From NCBI GenBank assembly GCA_003117195.1, contig BDSI01000068.1, positions 248,001 to 312,000 on the forward strand: a stretch of 64,000 nucleotides of DNA, read 5' to 3'. How positions within the stretch are numbered: position 1 is the stretch's first letter; every line of letters begins with the position of its first letter. A model generated the notes under the pieces. The model was not told the DNA's origin, did not search any database, and was given only the letters and a program-made list of their open reading frames with translations. The stretch is from Eudorina sp. 2006-703-Eu-15 (lineage: Eukaryota > Chlorophyta > Chlorophyceae > Chlamydomonadales > Volvocaceae). Below are positions 50,161 to 60,470 of this stretch, one piece after another. Both the position numbers and the translations under genes were made by a program.

Positions 50161-51453
50161 ACCAAGTGCCCGAGCGGCGGGGGGGGGGGGCAGTCTCGCC
50201 CATCCCTCCATGCATCCATCGATCCACCCATCAATTGACGACCGAACATAGCCGCCGAAGCTACGGTCCCCCCCACGCTGCGGCGCGGTGAGTTTAAGAG
50301 TCCGCGGTTCTCTGTCTCTCGAGCCAATGTCGAATGCCGGGCCTTGCGGCTGGGCAAATTAGGAAATGACGCTTCCTCCAGCCGCACAACCGATGATGCT
50401 AAGAGGGTCATTAGCAGCTTAATTGCTGGTCCCCCTTGTAACGATCGCTTCCTAAGAGGGTCATTCCACGCGGCCAAAACCTTCCTATGCGCAAACAACA
50501 TTCCGGTACCTCCAGAAATAGCATGATGAATCGTGCGTGCGTACAAATGTCTGCATTTCCTGATGGAATGTTTTCGTCGCGATCACAGCCACGTACCGCT
50601 CCTGTACCAGGCGGTACTAGCCTGTGCTAGCTAGTGTACAGGTCACCAATTCCGGTCTAATCCGAATCTTGGATGCGGTCCGGGCTCTAAAGCCTACATC
50701 TAAGCAGAGATATATAGTAACATCAGAATAGTACTGGAAATATAAGGGTGTAACGAGGATATTTCTCCGACAATGCATGTGACTCATAAGAAAAGGACTG
50801 TACAGCGAAAGCGGTCTAGCGTCTCATTCGGTACCCTTGAGAATGACATGTCAGTACTATAAACCACAGTCGGTGCCGCTTGCCCTGACATGACTGTCGA
50901 AGCGAATTTGTTCGACGACCTTGGCGAACCCTCGCTATCTCTGCATAATTAAATAAATAAAATAATATTACGGCATTCAATAAAAAAATTATGACGTTCA
51001 GCAAAAACCCTGATTCTTGGGGTGCGGGCAGTGACCCGAAGTACCTGAATTTGCACATCAATAATACATAGAGGTTATATTTATATTGAAAGTTGCTTGA
51101 TGAGCTGAATGATACGTATAGTGCGACTGTGCGTGCTGTCATTTGATCTGGTACGTGAAAAGTAGTAGGCGCCGATCGTGAAGGCAGTGAATGTTGTATT
51201 ACCTCAATACAATAAAACGACAGCATATATCAGGAAGATATCTGAGACCAATATATCTGGTAGGTACAGCGCGTGCTTACATAGTAAGACTTCGCCGTAA
51301 ACGCCCGCTATCAATGAGGCGCTTGACGACATCCAAACGTGTTGTGATGCCCTCTACGATGTGCTCATAGACAGTTTGCTGGCCCAGGCTTAGCGGGCAA
51401 GATGTCACTTTTTTAGCAACTCGTGATAAACAGCGGTCGGAAGTATTCCTGCC
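50161..51453. other. Upstream region of wall-protein gene D
   Basis: A dispersed word (TTGTAACGATCGCTTCCTAA at 50437-50456) also occurs at 6266-6286. From about 50690 to 51280 the DNA is AT-rich with several ATATAT words (51222-51260) and probably includes the gene D promoter. No RNA gene was recognised. Confidence 0.45.
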
Positions 51454-54166
51454 ATGGCAAAACCACCGCAAACTACCCGTATTGTAATGATGGGATGGTT
51501 ATACGTCTTGCTGGCAGCGACAGCAGGTACGTGCGCAAGCTCATTGGCGAGCAACGAGTCCCTGTGAAAAGGTCCCGGAGTGTGATCCTATGTGTCTGTA
51601 GATCTAAGCATTTTACTGCTTCTTATTCGCTTGTATCAACAAGTTTTCGCGGGCATAGAGAAGCGGACGAACAATCGTCATCGAGACTTCGCACACATTA
51701 TAGACGTTTTCTCGCGCTTTCCACGGCGGACAAAGCAATACTGACTCCAGGTTCCTGTTCTGCTCCACTGGTTCAGCGAGTCTCTCGCTGGCTCGTGATC
51801 TCCCCACCAGACATCAGGACGCAACGTTGGGGGAGTACCGCCGTGGAGACTTCGAGCTCGTTCGCCAGGGTAAGCGCAACTCCTTTTGCCAGCGTGTCCT
51901 TGCCACACCATGTCGCATGTTTTGCGGGACGAAATAGCACGACACGGCGCGGCAGAGACTAATGCCGTAGAGTGAGAACCAACAGCATTCTTACTAGAAC
52001 GGTCTAGTGCCCACTGAACACGTTCTAGTATTCAGCCACCCAGCCAGGCTGAGCCAGACACCGAGCCGGACACCACACGGAGGCTTGGCGCGGTGATGCT
52101 ATCGCATTTTTGCATACTCGGTTTCGATGGGCAGCCGATAACACATGGGTTCGGGTCGCACAGCGGGTCGAGCAAGCAAGTTGCATGTACTACGATGCAC
52201 GGCTCATGGCGGGCTTGGAAGGTGGCAGTACCAGCTGCGGGCTGGGCGAGAACTAGAGGCTTCCATTCAAACCTTTCCTGCATACATCCACTCTTCTAGA
52301 GCTCAAGACAGTCAGTGACCGCCAGGTTCCATGCCTGTCGCTGTGGCTATGCACGCATTGGCTCTTGCGAATCCAGAGGTGTCGGACAACGACGTGGCTG
52401 CCCTTGAGCTGAACCGACATCGTTACTCCGGGCGCGGCCGGCTGCTGTGTAAGTCCTGTCTGATACTTGCAAGAGGCGCGCCCGCATGAGACCTCCTACG
52501 CTACCGGTGTTTGGCGCTGGTGCCTCATTATTGTGCAGGATGCTACAGCCTCATATTGGAGGAAAGGTTGAGCTGGGGTCTGCACTCCTCTGTGCGCTTA
52601 GCGAGAAATCCACACCGACCCTCTGGGTGTGCGTGTGTGTGTGTATGTTCATCCTTAACCGCCAAACAAATAAGGCATGTGGCTCACCCTCCCTTGTCTG
52701 TGTGTGCATTGCTGCACCTGTCGTACATACGTACAACGGAACTACACTGGCGCCGTGCAGTGGGTTCACCCAGCCCCAGCAGCCAAAACTCACAACCGAG
52801 CAGCATCAGTAAGGCGCCCCCCGCAAGTGGCAGCAGCAACAGCCCGCCACAAAGCAGCAGCAGCAACAAGAGCCCGCTGCCTGGCAGTAGCAGCGCGGCG
52901 AGCCCGCCGCTTGGCAGTGGCAGCAACACGAGCCCACTACCTGGCAGTAGCAGTGCGGCCAGCCCGCCGCTTGGCAGTAGCGGTAACAAGAGCCCACTAC
53001 CTGGCAGTAGCAGCGCGGCGAGCCCGCCGCTTGGCAGTGGCAGCAACACGAGCCCACTACCTGGCAGTAGCAGCGCGGCCAGCCCGCCAGTTGGCAGTAG
53101 CGGTAACAAGAGCCCACTACCTGGCGCGACGAGCCCGCCGCTTGGCAGTGGCAGCAACACGAGCCCACTACCTGGCAGTAGCAGTGCGGCCAGCCCGCCA
53201 GTTGGCAGTAGTGGTAACAAGAGCCCACTACCTGGCAGTAGCAGCGCGACGAGCCCGCCGCTTGGCAGTGGCAGCAACACGAGCCCACTACCTGGCAGTA
53301 GCAGTGCGGCCAGCCCGCCGCTTGGCAGTAGCGGTAACAAGAGCCCACTACCTGGCAGTAGCAGCGCGGCGAGCCCGCCGCTTGGCAGTGGCAGCAACAC
53401 GAGCCCACTACCTGGCAGTAGCAGCGCGGCGAGTCCGCCGCTTGGCAGTGGCGGTAACAAGAGCCCGCCCTCTGGCAGTAACAGCGGTGGCAAGAGCCCA
53501 CAACCATCTGGCAGTAGCAGTACTAAGAGCCCGCCCTCTGGCAGTGGCAGCGGCAGCAAGAACCCACAACCATCTGGCAGTAGCAGTAACAAGAGCCCAC
53601 CGCCGGGCAATAGCAAAACCTCTCCGCCGCCGTCAGGCTCCTCATCGACCCGACCGAGCCCACCAAGGCCACGTCCGCCAAATCCCAATCCCAGGAAGGA
53701 CAAGCGCCCTCCGCCGAGCCACAAGAAGAAGAAACCATCTCCGCCGCCCATTAAGTCGCCGCCTCCCCCATCACGACCCTCACCGCCGAGACCGCGGCCT
53801 TCCCCTGCCTCCCTTCGGTCCCGGCCGCCCACCTTGCGAGACCCACCGAGCCCCAGCCCGAGGTCCCCACCGCTCCTCAGCAACACGCCGCCGCCCCAAC
53901 CGAGGCCTCCTTCGCCCCCCGCCGTCAAGAGAAGCCCTTGGCGCCCCGACCGACCTCCTCGACCGGGTAACTGGCCCCCGGAGCCGCCTCCGATTCCCTG
54001 GATGTACTGGTCACCGCCGTACCGCGGGGACGACCCCAACAGCAATTCAGGCGGCAACAGGTGGGATCTGTCGCCCGACACCATGTCGTCCTATCCACCC
54101 TCGCCCGACTACGATTATCTCGCGCCGCCGCCGATGGATTACGTCCCGCCACCCGCTGATGCTTAA
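51454..54166 (+). CDS. Wall-protein gene D: Ser/Pro repeat glycoprotein
   Basis: The proposed exons are 51454-51526, 51777-51869, 52326-52448 and 52761-54166, all joined at phase-1 introns and totalling 564 residues. Exon 1 gives a signal peptide (MAKPPQTTRIVMMGWLYVLL then AATA). Exons 2 and 3 encode a short charged segment (LARDLPTRHQDATLGEYRRG, ALANPEVSDNDVAALELNRH). Exon 4 starts GSPSPSSQNSQ and holds about 14 twenty-residue repeats built on SPLPGSSSAASPPLGS alternating with GSNT or GNK, then a basic Pro-rich region and an acidic/aromatic end (DYDYLAPPPMDYVPPPADA). It is likely a secreted, heavily O-glycosylated matrix protein. Exon 4 is secure; exons 1-3 rest on phase and splice consensus only. 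A TGTAA at 54323 is a plausible polyadenylation signal. Confidence 0.72.
52865..53460 (+). repeat. 60-bp coding tandem repeat in gene D
   Basis: Twenty-residue units occur as two alternating types (ending GSGSNT or GSSGNK), a 120-bp higher-order period. One unit near 53125 lacks five residues (PLPGATSPPLG) without breaking the frame. Confidence 0.9.
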
Positions 54167-57100
54167 GGTTGATGACAGGGCGGTGCTGTGCGACAGGTTA
54201 TGACAGCGTTTCCATTTTTTTGAGTTGGGGATGGAGCAGAGGGGGGAAGCCAGGAAGCCAGTGGCCCGGAGACATTAGAGGATTTCAAAAGAATGCTAAA
54301 AAGCAGGTTATTATTGAAAGGATGTAATAACAGGTTGTGGAGTCGGCGACGTAATGGGCGCTCTGAGGGGGGCCGGATGCGTCTTGGAGCACCAGACTCC
54401 GTTCCATCGCAATATGTTTGCTTGAGCACATGAGGCCGAGGGTCCTCCATTTCCTTAGATGGCCCACGCAGATTCGCCATGCATCCACGCATTCACGTAC
54501 TATGGCAAATCGAGGATCCCTTTTCCTTTTCGGGGTCCGCTGTGACGTACATTCATCCAAAAATGGAGAAGAGAGAGAAGGGGCCAAGAGGAGGGGACGG
54601 CGCGAGTCTGGGACGAATGTTGGGTGGCGGGACGGGCTGTCCCACAGTGGCGGGACGAAATCCGAAGGCGTGCATGTGAAAGGTAGATGGACACGGCGGG
54701 GCAGGGTGGCTGCGCGGGCCGGTTGACTATTGGGCCAATGTCGGTGGCGTGTTTGACGGGAATCGATTGACGAAAGCAGCTGAAGAGATGTCGAGCACGT
54801 GATGGGGACTTCCTGAATCAGGTCGCCCTACCTTCCGCCGGATCCAAGTCCGTCGTCGCCTGTGTACGGCACCGTTACTTAGGCGGTTACCTAGGCGGCA
54901 GGCGGGCGCCCCGCATATAGGTAATTCTTCGTAAGGCTGGGTGTAGGCATTATTCGATACGTACTCCGTCCGAGGTACCTAGGTGCGTTACCGTATCGGG
55001 CCCCCGACACCTAGAGCAGGGTAGGGCCGGTTGACCCCTCGGCAGTGGGAGGGTGGCTCGTGTGCACAGCGCAATTCTCAACCCTGGTATACACCGTTGA
55101 TCCCTTTGGGGTCCGCTGTAACGCTCATTCATTCAATCATCAACGGGTGGTGAGTGCGTGACGACAAGATGGTTGGCGCCAGGGCTTTCTGTGCGGTACG
55201 GTTCTGAAATGTTGACGTGCTGAAATGCATGGTGACAAAAAGTGTTTTGCAGTAGGGTGCCAAGCACCAACTCTTAATCCGACCCACAAGTGACTACATG
55301 TACGCGCCCCTAAGTGGCCCTAAGGGTCGCAGTGTTTCTTCCGTCGTAAGGCGCCCTGATCCCAGTACACATGTACGGAATACGGCTGCTGCTTAATAGT
55401 TACTACCCGTTGATACGAGCTGGGGCGCGTGCCGCCAGGCAGCCCCCGGAGTACATGCGCGTACCGAGGGGTGCGCGTGCTGGCGCATTTGCTGTACCCG
55501 AGTCTCGAGGTTGTGGAAGGCTGCACAGGTTGCTGCAGGCTGCACATGTTGCGGCAGGCAAGGGGAAGGCTGCGGTTCAGACAATTGCCCATTCAACTGC
55601 CGAGCTTTCCGCGTCGAATAAACAAGGACGGCTGGCAGGATAGGATAGGACTGGATAGGATGGGAGGATGGTGACCCAGGCGGTGAAGCGTTGGCTTGCG
55701 TGGTTCGTGCTGCAGTGAGATCACTGCGTGCCCGTGCCGTACACATGTACTTCATCTAGGCCGCGAAGCAGGCGGTTCTCCAACCCCTTTATGGCTGGAC
55801 GCCTGCCCCAATACAATATGCCAATCTGCCATCCTTAAATGTAATACGGCTTCATCCTCCTCCTGGCAAACTCAGATGATACCGGGATGCTGTTACAGCA
55901 AGTTATGATGGGCCCCCGCACCGTTCCTTGTGAATAGCAGCTATTTGCACAGGTGCGACCACCAACCGACATCACGTCAAAAGTGTACTGCCCAACCGCA
56001 ACCAACCAACAAACCAGCCAGCCATGCAGACCCGGGGACGCCATGTACGGCAGGTAACACACGCATACACATGCCCGCTCACTCATACACACGGCGTGTT
56101 TTGTCATCGGTGTGCCAAGGCATGTTTTGTCATTTGTCATCGGTGTCACTGTGATCAATCCAGCTAAAACGGTAGTACGACAGGCAAATTGGTAGTACGA
56201 CAGGTCACCACAAAGCGAGCGCCAGGGCCGGGGCCACGGCCGGGGTCCCGCGGAAAGTCCAGGCCGCGGTGCCAAATCGTGTCCGACCGGATACCCTCGA
56301 CCGCATCCGACTGCTGCTAATAAAAAAAGCTCACACATTACGACATCAGTCACGCCGCCGTACAGTCAGGAGGTGTTTGGGTACGACACGCTGAACCCCG
56401 ACGGCATTCATTCAATCCTGGTGTCATGTGCAGCTAACGACAGCAATGGTTCCACCAACATGGCACCAGCACCCAGCAAACGCGCAAATAAATGTGCGAT
56501 GTGCCATGTGAGTGAGTGAGGGGCAGAGAGCGAGGGGGCGCTCCGCTCCGCGATGCCCTTCATCGCGGGAGCGATGGTGACGACGACGCGGCATTGCGGC
56601 CGCGGGCAGACGACCACTTTGTTCCAGTGGCGCCTGCAGCTGCAGCAGCTGCTGCGGCTGCCGGCCATCGCGGGGGCAACCAGTCGGGGCCGGTGTTGGG
56701 ACAGCGAACACAGCGAACACAGTGAACGCAGCGAACAGACACACGGCGGGTTAGGGGTCCGGCGGGTTCACCTCCGAGGTGAGGCGGACGCGCGGACCCC
56801 GCATCCCACCGGCGCGGCGACGAGGTACGCAGCAGCGCAGCCCTCCACTCGCGCAGCCCCCGGCTCCACACAGCACACCAAATCGGCCGGACGTTCATGT
56901 GGGACGTTGCAGTGTTCGCTGGCAGGCAGGCGCGGGTGCCCCGCTCGAGATATGGATGCACCGCCGGGTTGCGACCGGATGGGGTCCCCAGGCGTGTGGT
57001 GCGGCAAGCGGCGTGTCGTACACAGATACGGCAGCTCTTCTGAGCTTCAGTCGCGTCAACACGGACGAACCCACGGGAACCCCCCTGGGGTAAGTGTGTG

Positions 57101-57818
57101 TCAGGGATCACTCCGAACTCGCATCCGCGGGCCAACTCCACACAACAGTGCCGTGCACTATGTCGTACAAACTAGGCACGGGGTTTCGCGCTGCCTTGAC
57201 CCGGATCACTGGCGCCGACACTGGGTCATCTTACAATTCGCAGTACATCTGTAGGACACTGCGGCATGGGATAGGTGGACTAACACGCCACAGGCTGCCC
57301 GTGCCTCGAACCCTGTCTTCCTCCAAAACGCGCCTCCCACGTGTAATCATCCCCTGCCGGTCACTGCCGCATGGGACCGCAGGGAGGCCTGATCCAGCAC
57401 CCGGTCAGCGTCAGGTGGTGGCGGTGTGCGCGACATGTACGAATGCCGAGATGCGGCGATCGTACAAGTCGTTAATGTCGTACATAACCGTCACAAGCAT
57501 CCTTACAGATCATGTACCATTCGTCAACGATACGCACACACGCTCACACATACACATACACACAGAGGAACCAAATCCGCACCGCTCAGCCAAACGATTG
57601 ACACTCTCCCATGCCGTACTCGGCCGCTGTATCCGTCCCCGCCGCCGTGTCGCCTCTGTCCCCTGTCCCTTGCTCCCTCACACCCCGTGCCGCGACTCAA
57701 CCAGCTCCCTGACCCGCCCCTACAGTCCCTTTCCCCCGCGGAGGAGCTTCCCGAGTCCACCCAATACGTTACGACATCCATACGGCACCGCCGCCACGGC
57801 ACGGCACCCGGCCTCCGC
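54167..57818. other. Gene-poor stretch between gene D and the membrane-protein gene
   Basis: It contains the 3' flank of gene D and repeat ends at 54535-54556 and 55086-55121. The latter is followed by (CATT)n-like sequence. A 9-bp repeat (GCGAACACA) lies near 56704-56735. On the minus strand a TGTAA at about 57505 could serve the gene to the right. Frames around 56550-57250 show no recognisable product. Confidence 0.4.
55086..55135 (+). repeat. Dispersed repeat end, GGGGTCCGCTGTAACG type
   Basis: It reads GGTATACACCGTTGATCCC then TTTGGGGTCCGCTGTAACG, followed by CTCATTCATTCAAT. It nearly matches 603-642, and the tail resembles the (GAAT)n-flanked reverse copy at 10338-10378. Confidence 0.65.
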
Positions 57819-60393
57819 TCACGCACGCTCACCCCCGTGCCCACTGCCCGCCTCAGCGTCCGTGGCAGCCGACTGCTGCTGCGTTTGCTGTTGCTGCTGC
57901 GGCTGTTGCTCCTGTTGTTGTTGTTGTTGTTGTTGTTCTTGCTGCTGCTGTTGCGCCCGCGCCTCCTCCTCCTCGCTCTGCTGCATGCGCGTCCGGTACT
58001 TGGTGAAGTTGATGTGCTTCAGGCCCTCCATCTGGGAGATCTCGTCAACCACCTCAGCGATGATGCGCCGCCCGCCCTCGCCGCCCACCTGTGTACGACA
58101 CGACAACGTACGGAAAATACACACACAGCAACGGGCGCGGTGAGATCCCACAACAGCCAGTCGGCGGCGCCCAGCGAAGGTTCCGAGACGCGCCCACCCC
58201 TCAGTAACACATACCTTATATACTCTCATGTGCGATTTGAAAAATTGCCAAAGATATTTCCTTCTTTTATGGCTCTGCTCACCCGCTTTCCCTCCCTCGT
58301 CCCTCCCCTCCCGGACCCCTCCCTGGACCCCACCTGGTGCGCCTGCGTGTACGCCGCCAGCAGGCGGCGCAGCGCGGTCTGCGTGGGGGACACTGTACGG
58401 CGCCGTACGAGCTTGCAGGACTCCCAGTTGGGGGTGGTGGGGATGGACACCGGATTGGACGAGTTGGTGATGTCGTATATGGCCCCCGACACGCGTCCCG
58501 CGTAGTCGCCCTTCACGATCACGTACCACTTGCCGTCAATGACCTGCGGGGCGGTGACCGAGAGGGGGGGGTGACCGAGAGGGGGGGTGACCGAGAGGGG
58601 GGGGTGACCGAGAGGGGGGTGACCGAGAGGGGGGGTGACCGAGAGGGGGGGTGACCGAGAGGGGGGGTGACGAGAGGGGGCGGTGACCGAGAGGGGCGGT
58701 GACCGAGAGGGGGCGGTGACCGAGAGGGGGCGGTGACCGAGAGGGGGACGAGTGACCGAGAGGGGGGTGACGAGAGGGGGTGACCGAGAGGGGGGTGACC
58801 GAGAGGGGGGGTGACCGAGAGGGGAGAGGGTGACCGAGAGGGGGGTGACGTGACCGAGAGGGGGGGTGACGAGAGGGGGGGTGACCGAGAGGGGGCGGTG
58901 ACCGAGAGGGGGGGTGACGAGAGGGGCGGTGACCGAGAGGGGGGGTGACCGAGAGAGAGGGGGTGACCGAGAGGGGGGGTGACCGAGAGGGGGGGTGACC
59001 GAGAGGGGGGGTGACCGAGAGGGGGGAGAGGGGCGGTGACCCGAGAGGGGGGGTGACCGAGAGGGGGGGTGACCGAGAGGGGGGGTGACCGAGAGGGGGG
59101 TGAGTGACCGAGAGGGGGGGGTGACCGAGAGGGGGTGACCGAGGGGGTGGTGACCGAGAGGGGGGGTGACCGAGAGGGGCGGTGACCGAGAGGGGGTGAC
59201 CGAGAGGGGCGGTGACCGATAGGGGGCGGACACCCCAGCGGTCGGTCGGTCGGTCGGGCGGGCGGGCGGTGGGGTGAGAGGTGGGAGGTGAGTGGTGAGA
59301 TGAGGAAGGTGAGCTTAAGAGGTGGGAGGTGGGGTGGGGTACGAGGGCATGGCCGCCATAAAAACGACAGCTGAGGAGGGAAAGGGAGCACGGTTACACC
59401 CCCTCTGGGCGATCGAGGGCGCCCGGAGGTGCGGGTCCCAATCACCCACCAGAGACGGTTCACGGAGGCGATTCCCACCCACCCCCCCGCGGCGGATCGG
59501 CCCTACCTGCGCGGCGTTGATGGAGTTGACCTGCACCTCCGTGAAGGTCTGGTCCTCCTCGTACCTGGGGGTGCGCCAGGGGCGCGTGGGGGTGGGTGGG
59601 GTGGGGTGGGGGATGGGTGGGAGGAGGAGGGGGCGGGGGGTCAGGGTCAACGTCGGCATCGGCGGTTATCGGTTTGTTGCACTTTCGCGGTTTCGCTGTC
59701 TTTGTTGACCTTAAGGGGGGGTTTCAGGGAACTGGTAGACATATTCAAACTGCGCTGCCGCCAGAGCCAGAGCCAGAGGAGGATGAGGAGGAGGGGAGGT
59801 GGGGTGAGAGGCTCTGAAGGACGGCGCAGGCGGCAGGACGGGGCGGGGCGGGGCGGGGGGCGGGGCAGTGGCCCCGAGTGGTAGGTGCGTGGCGGCACAC
59901 CTGGCGCCAGGGGGGTCAAATAGAAAAAAGAGAAAAGAAGGGGGTGTGCCACCTGCCTGCCTGCCTGCCTGCCCTCAGCTCTCACCCTCCTCACCCTCCT
60001 CATAATCGCCGGCCCGGTGTTCGCCTCACTGGCCCTACAGCGCCCCCCGCCCGCCCATCCGCCCCCAGCAATACCGTCCCCCCCGCCCCAAGCCCCCCCT
60101 CCTCTCTGTCACTCTAGACAGCAACCCCGCCCCGCCCCGCCCGCCCCGGCCCCCCCCCTCCCATCGCGCCCCGCTGCCAACCCCCCCACTCCCCCACCAG
60201 CACAGGTCCGCCTCCCCGCGCTTCCGCCGCGCCTCGTCCTCCAGACACAGGTTCCACTTGGCGTTGTTCATGAGCACCCGCGCGGAGATGGAGGGGTGGC
60301 CCGTGAAGTCCGCCCGCACGTTGACCACGATGGGGGTGGTGTTGGAGTTCTTGCCGCAGTCTGGGGTCGGGGGGGTTTGGGGGTTTAGGGTCC

Positions 60394-60470
<77 letters not shown>

